Positions 36,317 to 45,683 of a stretch of DNA of 64,000 nt are shown one piece after another. The translations under genes and the position numbers were made by a program. This DNA is from Methanobacterium_B sp963703015 (GTDB lineage: Archaea > Methanobacteriota > Methanobacteria > Methanobacteriales > Methanobacteriaceae): positions 2,604,001 to 2,668,000 of the forward strand of contig OY969779.1 of NCBI GenBank assembly GCA_963703015.1, read 5' to 3'. Below the pieces are notes generated by a model. It did not search any database. It had not been told where the DNA came from and saw only the letters and a program-made list of their open reading frames with translations. The first letter of the stretch is position 1. Each line of letters begins with the position of its first letter.

Positions 36317-37768
36317 ATGAGTTCTGTACAGAAAATCGCAAAAAACACAACCCTACTGTTTGTTTCGACCATTATTAACTACTTACTCGGATTTTTTATT
36401 ACCATGTACACTGCCCAGTACTTGGGTGCATCGGGCTTTGGAGTGCTTTCACTGGCACTGAGTCTGGCAGCTATATTTGCAGTGTTCACAGATCTTGGAC
36501 TTGGAACAGTAACAACCAGGGAAGTAGCCAGAAACAAATCCCTAAAGGACAAGTACCTCTCAAACACATCATTTTTAAGGCTAGGCCTTGCAGTTTTAAC
36601 CTTTGTAATGTTGGCATTGTTCGTGAACATAGTGAACTATCCAACAGAAACCAAACTCGTAATCTACCTAATAGGTGGATCCATCATATTAAACGGTATA
36701 GCAGGAACATTCTATGCTATTTTCCAAGCCTTTGAAGAAATGGAATTTCAATCAATTTCCCTTATCATAAACGGGGTGCTCATGTTTGTTGGAACACTCC
36801 TGGCAATTTACTACCACATGGACATCCTGATTTTTGCCCTACTATACGTCATAAGCAACTTAGTCTGCCTAATGTACACGGTAAGTGTGTACATATGGAA
36901 ACACTCCCTTCCTAAATGGAACCTAGATAAGAACTTCATAAAGATAACCATGCTCGCAGCACTGCCCCTATCCATCGTATCAGTTTTCACACTCATAGCA
37001 TTCAGGGTGGATATTGTGCTCATATCCTTCTTTAAAAGTACCACAGATGTAGGTTGGTACAGTGCATCCTACAGACTCCTTGAAGTGTTCCTATTTATCC
37101 CGGCTGTTTTCACCACGGCTGTTTTCCCAATATTTTCACAGTTCCATGTTTCGAGTAAGGACTCGTTGAAATTCACCTATCAAAAATCCTTCAAGTACCT
37201 CACCATACTTTCTTTGCCTGTGGCAGTTGGAGTGACCCTTCTTGCACAACCCATCATACTACTTATCTACAAGAGCAGTTTCACACCATCAATTCTCGTA
37301 CTGCAAATACTCATATGGACCATACCAATAACCTTCTTAAACTACATCTTCGGAAGCATTCTACCCGCCATGAACAGGCAAAATACCCTGCTTAAAATAA
37401 CCTTCATATCCATGGTGTTCAACATAGCACTAAACCTAGCTGTCATACCAACCTACAGTTACCTGGGAGCGGCAGTTGTCACCCTGCTTACAGAAGCCAT
37501 AGTTATCAGCCTATGTTTCTATGTACTCAGATCATTTTGCGCCATCAACATCAAAACAGTTTTGTTAAAACCTATAATTGCAAGTGCAGTCATGGCAGTA
37601 TTCCTACTCACTGTACACACCAACCTGTTTTTAGAAATAATTCTGGCCATTATCATCTACTTTGCAGCCATACTCGTAATTAAAACATTTGACAGGGAAG
37701 ATCATGATATACTGGCACAAATAATTCCAATTGACAGATTCAAGTTTTTAGAAAGATTCTTCAATTAA
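36317..37768 (+). CDS. Wzx-type polysaccharide flippase
   Basis: A 483-residue protein with ~14 hydrophobic segments of the MOP/MATE superfamily: KIAKNTTLLFVSTIINYLLGF at the start, AQYLGASGFGVLSLALSLAAIFAVFTDLGLGTVTTRE (~33-69), and TYSYLGAAVVTLLTE (~375-390). It should move a lipid-linked glycan to the outer face of the membrane. Genes for sugar nucleotide synthesis lie just upstream and glycosyltransferases downstream. Confidence 0.9.
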   Translation: MSSVQKIAKNTTLLFVSTIINYLLGFFITMYTAQYLGASGFGVLSLALSLAAIFAVFTDLGLGTVTTREVARNKSLKDKYLSNTSFLRLGLAVLTFVMLALFVNIVNYPTETKLVIYLIGGSIILNGIAGTFYAIFQAFEEMEFQSISLIINGVLMFVGTLLAIYYHMDILIFALLYVISNLVCLMYTVSVYIWKHSLPKWNLDKNFIKITMLAALPLSIVSVFTLIAFRVDIVLISFFKSTTDVGWYSASYRLLEVFLFIPAVFTTAVFPIFSQFHVSSKDSLKFTYQKSFKYLTILSLPVAVGVTLLAQPIILLIYKSSFTPSILVLQILIWTIPITFLNYIFGSILPAMNRQNTLLKITFISMVFNIALNLAVIPTYSYLGAAVVTLLTEAIVISLCFYVLRSFCAINIKTVLLKPIIASAVMAVFLLTVHTNLFLEIILAIIIYFAAILVIKTFDREDHDILAQIIPIDRFKFLERFFN

Positions 37769-38180
37769 AATACATAAAAGAAACCCCAATTATTTTTTTT
37801 CAACAATCTAATTCTATCAAGAATTTAAACCCCCTATTTTATGATGATCTAAGATGGGTATGGTTGGATCATCCAATCAAAAATTTATATCCCTAATTTT
37901 TTTTAGTTTGAGAAAGTAACTTAAACAAGGTCAAACATATACTTAATCTGGTAAATAGACGTGATTAAAGGATTTTGATATCAAGCCATGAAACATATTT
38001 ATGGATCTTAAAATATTATGGGTGGTAAAAGTGAATGAACATGAACCATTGGTGTTGCATTTACCTTTAAAAGGCTTATTTTTATTAGATCATCATATTA
38101 TTCTGGTAGAGCCGATTTATTAGTATAATATGATGTGCTTGTTTGGAATTATGGAAAGTTGTGTTCTTATCAAACTAACA

Positions 38181-38215
38181 TAACAATAGTTAACTTATAA
38201 ATATAACAATCGTTA
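38181..38215 (+). promoter_or_regulatory. Promoter of the GCS2-type ligase with two near-operator sites
   Basis: TAACAATAGTTA (38181-38192) and TAACAATCGTTA (38204-38215) each differ by one base from the exact palindrome found before gshA, thiS and the trans-sulfuration gene. They start 23 bases apart and flank a TATA box, CTTATAAATA (38194-38203). Confidence 0.6.
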
Positions 38216-38239
38216 ATTTATATTATTGGGGAAAATCAC

Positions 38240-38290
38240 ATGGAAATTAGAGGGAAATTGGAGAATTATCCAATGATAATAATCCATTAA
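38240..38290 (+). CDS. Possible 16-residue leader peptide
   Basis: ATG 38240 lies eight bases after GGGG and opens a frame of 16 codons (MEIRGKLENYPMIIIH) ending in TAA. It lies in the leader of the GCS2-type ligase, after the TATA box. It has no cysteine. It may be chance. Confidence 0.2.
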   Translation: MEIRGKLENYPMIIIH

Positions 38291-38439
38291 TTTGATTCAA
38301 AAAATATTTCACAAATTTAAACCATTAATAAATAAGATTCAGGAAGTATCAGTGGAATAATATCTTCAAATTATAATAAAATCCTGTTAAAAGAGAATTA
38401 AAGAAAAAAAATATCATAAACACCCCTGTGAGGAAGAAT

Positions 38440-39822
38440 ATGAACGAAGAAGATATTAAAAAATTAATATACCAATGTTACATTGAACCAACCAAACAAA
38501 AAAGAGATGTTTGTGCAGGAATAGAATTGGAACTACCTATCCTAAACCTTAATAAAGCACCAGTAGATTTAAAATTAATACATAAATTAACACTGAAATT
38601 TAAAAACCAATTCAACTTTAATATAAAGGCCAAAGACGAAAATGGGGACATATGTGGCCTGGTTGATCCTAAAACAGATGATATTTACACCTATGACTGT
38701 TCATACAACAACCTGGAAATATCCTTTGGAAAGGAAAAAAATCTACACAGGGTAGAAGAAAGATTCAGGGAATACTACAAATTTATTCAGGAAATATTAA
38801 ACCCAGAAAACCACTGCCTCACAGGTTTTGGAGTTAATCCTTACCGAAACTACAATAAACATCTTCCAGTACCCAATGGAAGGTACAAAATGCTCTATTA
38901 CCATCTGAGCACCTATCCCAAGTACAAGCATGAAAAATATTTCCATGACATGCCAGAGTATGGGATGTTCACGAGCGCATCCCAAACCCAAGTAGATGTG
39001 AACTACGAAGACCTCATAAAAACCATAAACCTATTCTCCAAACTAGAACCCATAAAAGCCGTGCTGTTCTCAAACTCTGTACTAAATGGTGGTGAAATGG
39101 AATTAGCATGCAGTCGAGACATGTTATGGGAAAACAGTATGCAGGGCTACAACAAAAAAAATGTTGGAATGTACGAACCACTACCTGAAACCATAGATGA
39201 ACTGTTGGATTACATGATGAGTACCAGCATATACTGCACAGAAAAGGATGGTAAGTACATCAACTTTCCACCAAGGGTGATAACAGACTTCTATCAGGCA
39301 GGAACCATATACGGTGAGTACTTCCAAGATGGAAACTACCACCCAATAACCTTCAAACCCAACGGAACAGATTTTAGATACCTAAGATCATTTAAATTCG
39401 AAGATCTGACATTTAGAGGCACATTAGAATTTCGAAGCGTGTGCACACAGCCAGTAAACGATACCATGACGGTTCATTCATTCCACATGGGACTCATAAA
39501 CCAGTTAGATGAATTAAACCAAATATTCGAATCTGAAACAAGCCTATTCAACCAAGAATACAGTCTAACAGAACTTCGAAATCAAATGGTCAGGCATGAA
39601 TTACCAGACATGATTGACAAAAACCAACTCCAAAAATTAACCCTAAAGGTTCTAGATCTGGCAAGACATGGTTTGAAGTTAAGGGGCTACAACGAGGAAA
39701 AAATGCTAAACCCACTTTATAAACGGGCTAAATTACTTGAAAATCCAGGCCAACAACTAATAAAACATCTTAACTCTGGGAGAGAAATAGAAACCAAGAT
39801 CCATGAATACGCTCAAATGTAA
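38440..39822 (+). CDS. GCS2-family glutamate-cysteine ligase
   Basis: A 460-residue protein of the GCS2 (plant/EgtA-like) ligase family, unrelated in sequence to the GshA half at 3557. Landmarks: CAGIELELPILNLNKAP near the start (glutamate/metal site), FTSASQTQVDVNYEDL (~180), NSVLNGGEMELACSRDMLWE (~213-232), and LTFRGTLEFRSVCTQP (~324-339). It should make gamma-glutamylcysteine or a related gamma-glutamyl amide. ATG 38440 follows GAGG by six bases, so I prefer it to the GTG four codons earlier. An M20 peptidase gene follows. Substrate other than cysteine is possible. Confidence 0.82.
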   Translation: MNEEDIKKLIYQCYIEPTKQKRDVCAGIELELPILNLNKAPVDLKLIHKLTLKFKNQFNFNIKAKDENGDICGLVDPKTDDIYTYDCSYNNLEISFGKEKNLHRVEERFREYYKFIQEILNPENHCLTGFGVNPYRNYNKHLPVPNGRYKMLYYHLSTYPKYKHEKYFHDMPEYGMFTSASQTQVDVNYEDLIKTINLFSKLEPIKAVLFSNSVLNGGEMELACSRDMLWENSMQGYNKKNVGMYEPLPETIDELLDYMMSTSIYCTEKDGKYINFPPRVITDFYQAGTIYGEYFQDGNYHPITFKPNGTDFRYLRSFKFEDLTFRGTLEFRSVCTQPVNDTMTVHSFHMGLINQLDELNQIFESETSLFNQEYSLTELRNQMVRHELPDMIDKNQLQKLTLKVLDLARHGLKLRGYNEEKMLNPLYKRAKLLENPGQQLIKHLNSGREIETKIHEYAQM

Positions 39823-40230
39823 AAAGCCAAAACAAACTCAATGACTTTGAAATAAGCAGTACATACACAAAGAACACAACATGAAAAACAGAAGAACACA
39901 ACACAACAATTACCCATAATCCATGATGATGCATGAAACATCTGAAGATTTCAAATAATACACAACGATTGTAAATAAGGTTTAATTGCTTTTAGGTTTC
40001 AAGAAGTCCTTTTTAGATCATGATCATTGACATCTAACATTTGGGTCGATCATAATAGTAAGGTTATTTAGTGCAGGCTCCAATGAATGATTAAAAGATG
40101 TTAAAAAAAATATTTTAGAGTTTCTATTTTATTCAAGTAAGTAAATTCTAAATTGAAAACTCTTCTAATTGAACCAGTTAGATGTTTATGGTTACAGTGA
40201 CATTTTACATTTCGATTATAAGGTGAATTA
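39823..40230. other. Intergenic stretch, no gene seen
   Basis: About 400 A+T-rich bases between the GCS2-type ligase and the M20 peptidase. They make cotranscription uncertain. No repeat, RNA fold or open frame is evident. Confidence 0.5.
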
Positions 40231-41376
40231 ATGAATACTAAACGTTTGATAAACACATTTTTAGATTTAATTTCTATTTACAGTCCATCCCTTCAAGAGA
40301 GATATGTATGCGATTACTTAACTCGGAGACTTGAGGATCTGGGATTCGATGTTTACGAGGATCTGGTCGGTGAACAGATAGGTGGTAACAGTGGAAATCT
40401 CTACGGCTACTTAGATGGTGATGACTCATTAGAACCACTACTATTTTGTGCACACATGGACACAGTGGAACCAGCACGGGGAAAAAAGGTAATTATGCAT
40501 GATGATGGTATGATAACCTCCGATGGAAAAACCATACTGGGATCTGATGCAATGTCCGGAGTGTCAGCAATACTTGAAGCCATCTCCACCATAAAGGAAG
40601 AAGCTAAAAATCATCGTCCAATAGAAGTGTTGTTCTGTGTGGCTGAAGAGATATACGGACTTGGATCGAAATTTTTCGACTACAGCGTCATCAAATCCAA
40701 AGAATCCTACACATTGGATCTATCGGGAGATGTAGGTTCAGCAGCCTTTAAGGCACCATCATTATTAACCTTTGACATGATTGTGGAGGGAAAATCTGGC
40801 CATTCAAACTTCAAATCCGACAACACAATCAATGCAATAATTGTGGCATCTAATGCAGTTTCACAGCTAAAAACAGGTAAGATTGACACGAGATCCACCC
40901 TAAACATAGGACTCATACAGGGAGGTCGTGCACCCAACATAATCCCTGACCTATGTGCAGTTAAGGGAGAAATAAGAAGCTTCTCAAACGATGAAACCTA
41001 CGTGCTCTTAGAGGAAGTGATAAAACTCTTCACAAGGGTGACAGAAGAATATGGGGCCAAACTTGAGGTTAGCTATGAGATGCACATTGAAGCCTATGAA
41101 ACACCATTGAACCATCCAGTTGTCATGAGATTTCAGGAAGTCTGTGAAAAGCTTGATATTCAATGTAAATTATGCTCCACCTTTGGAGGCAGTGACAACA
41201 ATAACATAGAACAACATGGAATAAAAGGACTAGTACTAGCTGCTGCAATGAATAGCTGTCATTCAAATGATGAGTACACCTCTGTGAGTGAATTGGAACA
41301 CATCACAGAAGTCACAATAGAACTCATGAAGGGAGAAATAAAAAAACCCAGAAAACTCAACAGCTACGATATCTAA
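40231..41376 (+). CDS. M20 family metallopeptidase (peptidase T-like)
   Basis: A 381-residue M20 di-zinc peptidase. The zinc site is visible as CAHMDTV (~73-79) with the following Asp, ILGSDAMSG (~107-115) with the bridging Asp, AEEIYGLGS (~138-146) with catalytic Glu pair, and the dimer domain with GHSNFK (~190). A late His lies in MNSCHSNDEY. It resembles PepT/YpjB-like tripeptidases, including enzymes that open gamma-glutamyl or Cys-Gly peptides. Position next to a glutamate-cysteine ligase makes a thiol peptide a reasonable but unproven substrate. Start behind AAGGTGA. Confidence 0.85.
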   Translation: MNTKRLINTFLDLISIYSPSLQERYVCDYLTRRLEDLGFDVYEDLVGEQIGGNSGNLYGYLDGDDSLEPLLFCAHMDTVEPARGKKVIMHDDGMITSDGKTILGSDAMSGVSAILEAISTIKEEAKNHRPIEVLFCVAEEIYGLGSKFFDYSVIKSKESYTLDLSGDVGSAAFKAPSLLTFDMIVEGKSGHSNFKSDNTINAIIVASNAVSQLKTGKIDTRSTLNIGLIQGGRAPNIIPDLCAVKGEIRSFSNDETYVLLEEVIKLFTRVTEEYGAKLEVSYEMHIEAYETPLNHPVVMRFQEVCEKLDIQCKLCSTFGGSDNNNIEQHGIKGLVLAAAMNSCHSNDEYTSVSELEHITEVTIELMKGEIKKPRKLNSYDI

Positions 41377-41499
41377 AAACATTAAATTAGGGCCATTAAA
41401 ACCCATGGTCCATATCTAACTACACATTCCCTATAATTAACCTCAACATATTCCTTTTTTTTGTTGTACCTTAATTTTTTCTAAGCTATATTTTTTAAG

Positions 41500-42621
41500 C
41501 TATAAATTTAGGAGCTCATGTCCTTTAGACCGTATTTTAGATGGTATTTCTGTGAAACTTCCGCAGATATCATCCTTTAGATTAGCCATAGAATTTTTGT
41601 CCTTGGAAAATATGAAAACAGCACCTCCGCCACCAGCTCCCAATGGAAAAACCACAGAGTTATGGTCTTCAGCTTCATGCCAAATATCCATTGAGCCCTT
41701 CATATAATCTGCACATAGATCTGCACGTATCCTACGATACTCTTCTATAGATTCCTGAACATGACCCCAATTTTCCAGTCTCAAACCTTCCCTAAACTTA
41801 TAAGCCACAGCCAACTTTTTAGAATGTAAACCATAACCTTTATGAGTTTTTAATGCTTCTTCCCATACTGTGTTAACATTAGAACTGTCCCTTGGATGGC
41901 CTGAATGGAAAATAGCAATTCTATCCTGTAAATGAGGATAATTTTTCTCTTTCATGAGTTCAAATCTTAAGGATTCACCGTATCCAACACTTTGCTGACC
42001 CGGTATTCCCCATGGAAACCAAACATAATCTGTGACTCCGCCAAACATAACATTGGACTGTTCTTGTGTTCCTGTTATGCTCACACCCATGTCCTGTTCA
42101 ATTCTTGATGCTAAAGAAACCAGCTGAACATCGTTAAATGGCCGGCCTGCCAGTTCATTTGCAAGTATACACACTCCTATGGTTGCTGTAGATGAACCTC
42201 CAAGACCAGAAGAATGTGTGCCCTCTTTTAAATTAGTTAATACCAGTTTAACACCTTGAAGGTTGAATATTTCTAATATTTTTAAAAGCCAGTTATCTTT
42301 AATTGGAATAATTTCTCCAGGCTGTCCACTAACTTCTTTATTGTATTCAATGGATTTGACACAGATCATTTCTGGATCGTAGGGAAATGCTTCGATCTTG
42401 GTTCCTGTGTCAATAGTAATTCCCACTGTTCTTGGAAGATCGACACTCCACTTCCATGATGGATCACCTTGAAGGGTCATATTGGGCAGTTTCCAAAATG
42501 TTTGTTGAAACTCCCTAAGATCCAGACTGGATCCAGGCCCATCAATTCTGTGGTACGCCAACACACTCGGAGTAGCATGCTTATTTTTAGCATTTGATAA
42601 ATAATCATAGAGTTGAACCAT
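41500..42621 (-). CDS. GHMP-family sugar kinase
   Basis: A 373-residue GHMP kinase. It has the phosphate loop GTHSSGLGGSSTATIGV (~137-153), and PLGAGGGGAVFIF as motif 3 (~338-350). The N-terminus (YHRIDGPGSSLDLREF) is divergent from galactokinase and closer to heptose-7-phosphate or fucose kinase-like proteins. It faces away from the sugar porter gene with a shared 245-base promoter region, suggesting that the two handle the same sugar. Start behind GGTGG. Confidence 0.82.
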   Translation of the reverse strand: MVQLYDYLSNAKNKHATPSVLAYHRIDGPGSSLDLREFQQTFWKLPNMTLQGDPSWKWSVDLPRTVGITIDTGTKIEAFPYDPEMICVKSIEYNKEVSGQPGEIIPIKDNWLLKILEIFNLQGVKLVLTNLKEGTHSSGLGGSSTATIGVCILANELAGRPFNDVQLVSLASRIEQDMGVSITGTQEQSNVMFGGVTDYVWFPWGIPGQQSVGYGESLRFELMKEKNYPHLQDRIAIFHSGHPRDSSNVNTVWEEALKTHKGYGLHSKKLAVAYKFREGLRLENWGHVQESIEEYRRIRADLCADYMKGSMDIWHEAEDHNSVVFPLGAGGGGAVFIFSKDKNSMANLKDDICGSFTEIPSKIRSKGHELLNL

Positions 42622-42795
42622 AAAAAACCACCAATAACCTTCTTAATCCTTAACATCATAAATGAGAATTTCTTCGATATTTATAATTTTGAGGGGATTT
42701 GAATAAATAAATTACCCCTACCGCACCTGTACTATAGTTTTATTTTGTTTGTTGTAATCATTATATAATTAATTTATTAATTTAAAAGGTAAAAG

Positions 42796-42810
42796 TTTTA
42801 ATATATAAAC
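42796..42810 (+). promoter_or_regulatory. TATA box of the sugar porter gene
   Basis: TTTTAATATATAAAC about 57 bases before the ATG at 42867, in the intergenic region shared with the GHMP kinase. Confidence 0.45.
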
Positions 42811-42866
42811 TTTGCTAACTACAACTATGGAATGAATAGAACTAGCAGTGCTAGTGGGGATGAAAT

Positions 42867-44228
42867 ATGATGTTTAACAAAAAATTCAAGACAATTAATA
42901 TATTTGTAATCCTAGTTGCAGCCATCACATCCATAGGTGGGTTGCTTTTTGGATACGATACTGGAGTTATCTCCGGTGCCATACTTTTTATAAGGGAAGA
43001 CTTTGTACTTTCAAGCATAGCCCAAGAAGTGACTGTGAGTGCAGTTCTAATTGGAGCGGTTATAGGAGCTTCCATCAGCGGAATGTTGGCTGATAAATAC
43101 GGCCGAAAAATAATGATAGTTTTGGCATCTATAATTTTTGGTATTGGGGCAATATTTTCGGCCTTTAGCCCAAATGTAAACACATTAATAGCCAGCAGAG
43201 TAGTTGTTGGAATCGCAATTGGAATGGCCAGTTTCATAGTTCCCCTATACATAGCCGAAGTTGCACCCATAAACATTCGAGGTGCTTTAGTATCATTGAA
43301 TCAATTGGCTATCACGCTGGGAATAGTTATATCCTACATGGTTGATCTTTACTTTGCACCCAATGGAAGTTGGAGGTGGATGTTGGGTTTGGCAGTGATT
43401 CCTAGTTTAGTTCTGGCGTTTGGAATGTTTTTCATGCCTCCGAGTCCAAGGTGGCTCATAAGCAAGGGATCTGAATCTAAGGCCATCAAGGTCCTGAAAA
43501 GAATTAGGGGTATAGAAAATGTGGACAAAGAAGTGAATGAAATTGAACAAACCTTACTACTTGAAAATGAAGGGAAATGGTCCGATCTATTGGAACCAAA
43601 GATAAGATCTGCACTCATTATAGGTATAGGTCTTGCAGCATTCCAGCAACTAACCGGTATAAACACTGTGATCTACTACGCACCAACCATCCTTGAATTT
43701 GCAGGTTTGCAAACAGCCACCGTCACAATATTTGCAACGGTTGGAATTGGTGTTGTAAATGTGCTGCTCACGGTATTATCCATACTTCTTATAGATAGGG
43801 TTGGAAGAAGACCGCTCCTCCTGGTTGGAATAACTGGAATGATCCTAAGCCTTGGAGTAATGGGACTAGCATTTATAATGCCAAATTTAACAGGTTCTCT
43901 GGGATGGGTGGCCATTATATGTCTTATGCTTTATGTAGGTTCATTTGCAATAAGTTTAGGACCAATATTCTGGCTCATGATAGCGGAGATATATCCACTG
44001 AGGATAAGGGGAAGGGCCATGAGTATAGTCACCATGATAAATTGGGCAACCAACCTCGTAGTTGCAATCACATTTTTAACCATCATAGAACTATTAGGTG
44101 CCTCAGGAACCTTTTGGCTCTATGGAGTAGTAGCAGTTTTATCACTAATCTTCGTATACTACCGTGTGCCAGAAACTAAGGGAAAATCACTCGAAGAAAT
44201 TGAAAGACTGTGCATAGGGGGAGATTAA
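42867..44228 (+). CDS. MFS sugar porter (XylE/GLUT family)
   Basis: A 453-residue transporter with 12 membrane segments and the full sugar-porter signature: GGLLFGYDTGVISGAILF (~27-44), GMLADKYGRKIMI (loop 2-3), PLYIAEVAPINIRG, AFQQLTGINTVIYYAPTI (~252-270), DRVGRRPLLLVG, and PETKGKSLEEIE at the end. It should import a hexose or pentose with protons. Such porters are uncommon in methanogens, which do not grow on sugars, so transfer or a role in glycan turnover is likely. Confidence 0.92.
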   Translation: MMFNKKFKTINIFVILVAAITSIGGLLFGYDTGVISGAILFIREDFVLSSIAQEVTVSAVLIGAVIGASISGMLADKYGRKIMIVLASIIFGIGAIFSAFSPNVNTLIASRVVVGIAIGMASFIVPLYIAEVAPINIRGALVSLNQLAITLGIVISYMVDLYFAPNGSWRWMLGLAVIPSLVLAFGMFFMPPSPRWLISKGSESKAIKVLKRIRGIENVDKEVNEIEQTLLLENEGKWSDLLEPKIRSALIIGIGLAAFQQLTGINTVIYYAPTILEFAGLQTATVTIFATVGIGVVNVLLTVLSILLIDRVGRRPLLLVGITGMILSLGVMGLAFIMPNLTGSLGWVAIICLMLYVGSFAISLGPIFWLMIAEIYPLRIRGRAMSIVTMINWATNLVVAITFLTIIELLGASGTFWLYGVVAVLSLIFVYYRVPETKGKSLEEIERLCIGGD

Positions 44229-44233
44229 TATCA

Positions 44234-44264
44234 CGAGGGGGAAATATCATCAACCTTCCTCTCG
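44234..44264 (+). terminator. Possible terminator after the sugar porter
   Basis: CGAGGGGGAA and TTCCTCTCG form an imperfect stem just after the stop codon, followed ~35 bases on by a T-run. Weak by itself. Confidence 0.25.
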
Positions 44265-44373
44265 TTACTTTCCTCCCCATTCCTTCGTCCCCTTTCAAAT
44301 TATTTTTTTTAATATTCTGTCCACAGGGCAGGATTAATACAAAAAATGTTTAAAATTTAAGTTGGTGATTTAT

Positions 44374-44697
44374 ATGGATTTGTACATTGAAATACCCTTA
44401 AATTATGTTTTAATTTCAATATTCCTAGGTTATATGTACTTTTATCTGTATCCTTTAAATTATCGGGATATTGTATCAAAAAAATCCATAATAATTGGAT
44501 TCATCTCAGGATTTATATTGAGTAGCATTGCAGTTTTAGTGGGGCTAGTAACTACCAGTGCATTCAGTTTGGAAATGTTCGTTGAAACAAGTATCATTAT
44601 AGGTATTCAAGCAGGGATAGTTAGTATAGTGCTATTTATGTTGGGTGGAATATGTGCCCTAACAATCAAAGGTCTATTTGAAAGAATAAAAAAATAA
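44374..44697 (+). CDS. Small hypothetical membrane protein
   Basis: A 107-residue protein with three hydrophobic segments (~10-28, 38-60, 72-95) and a short basic tail (LFERIKK). ATG 44374 is four bases after GGTGATT. It does not match a family I know. It is a single gene after the sugar porter. Confidence 0.6.
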   Translation: MDLYIEIPLNYVLISIFLGYMYFYLYPLNYRDIVSKKSIIIGFISGFILSSIAVLVGLVTTSAFSLEMFVETSIIIGIQAGIVSIVLFMLGGICALTIKGLFERIKK

Positions 44698-44834
44698 TAT
44701 GACTTAAAATGGGTGTTTAAATTATTGAAGAAGATCGTAGGATGTCTTTTTGGATAATAAATTTAAAATAAATTGTAAAGATTAGAATAGATTGGAAATC
44801 CTGGAAGATAAAAATAATATTAGAATATCAAAGA

Positions 44835-45683
44835 TTATTCTTTATATTCTTTTATTATCCCATCGGCGATTTTTTGATAATCTTTCCTAACTTCTTTTTG
44901 GGGTTTTTTAGAGTTGTAGTTTCGCATGAGCTTGAGTTTCATAAGAACCGTCAACCTGTATGCTGCCATCATGAGACTCATGGATAGTCCTCTAAATCCT
45001 TCTTTGTAACCCTTAAATGAAATGTATCGCAGTTTAAATTCATCAAACACCCTGAGTGCCAGTTGTCTTGTATTTAGATCATCACCCACATCGAAGAGTC
45101 CTTCAGCTTCAATTGATGTGTAACGGTTCATTTTATCTACAAACTGCTCAACATCGAAGTAATTGAAATGAACAAAACCTTCATCAGGATCTTCAATGCT
45201 TATGATCCTTGCAGATTCCAATATTTCAGGGTTTGAATGGATCTTGTCAGACAGTTTTACAAAGGATTTCTTGTAGAATCTGTAATGTGTATCTTGAAGA
45301 GGTCCCCATCCTGTTCGTTCCATCTTACTCCCGAAGAAGTAGTTATTGTGGGGTATGGAAACCACATCACCAAGATCATCCAACACAATGGATTCGAGCT
45401 TTTGCTTCATCTTCATGGGAACCATTTCATCGGCATCAACAACTAAAACCCACTCATTTAGGGCTTGTTCCACTGCAAATTTTCGGGCAGGTTCAATATA
45501 ACCCATTCTCTCATAGTAGAATATTTTATCAGTGTATCTTTTTGCTATTTCAACTGTTTTATCCTCACTGTAGTTGTCAATTAAAACTATGTCATCTGCC
45601 CACTTAACAGATTCTAAACAGTTTACAAGGTTTTTTTCCTCATTCAATGTATGAATGATCACAGTTATTCCCTGTTTTTTCAT
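44835..45683 (-). CDS. Family 2 glycosyltransferase (WaaE/KdtX-like)
   Basis: A 282-residue GT2 protein: VIIHTLNEEKNLVNCLESVKWADDIVLIDNYSEDKTVEIAKRY (~9-51), WVLVVDADEMVP with the DxD site (~93-104), and a WGPLQDTHYRFYKKS acceptor segment. No membrane anchor but a basic C-terminal helix region. It probably adds a sugar to a lipid-linked or surface glycan on the cytoplasmic side. Overlaps the upstream glycosyltransferase by four bases. Confidence 0.87.
   Translation of the reverse strand: MKKQGITVIIHTLNEEKNLVNCLESVKWADDIVLIDNYSEDKTVEIAKRYTDKIFYYERMGYIEPARKFAVEQALNEWVLVVDADEMVPMKMKQKLESIVLDDLGDVVSIPHNNYFFGSKMERTGWGPLQDTHYRFYKKSFVKLSDKIHSNPEILESARIISIEDPDEGFVHFNYFDVEQFVDKMNRYTSIEAEGLFDVGDDLNTRQLALRVFDEFKLRYISFKGYKEGFRGLSMSLMMAAYRLTVLMKLKLMRNYNSKKPQKEVRKDYQKIADGIIKEYKE

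Larger units (their letters stand above)
37769..38439. other. Long leader/intergenic region before the GCS2-type ligase
   Basis: About 670 bases. The left half holds nothing I recognise. At 38181-38215 are two operator-like palindromes around a TATA box, followed by a ~225-base leader with one mini-frame (38240-38290). Confidence 0.5.
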
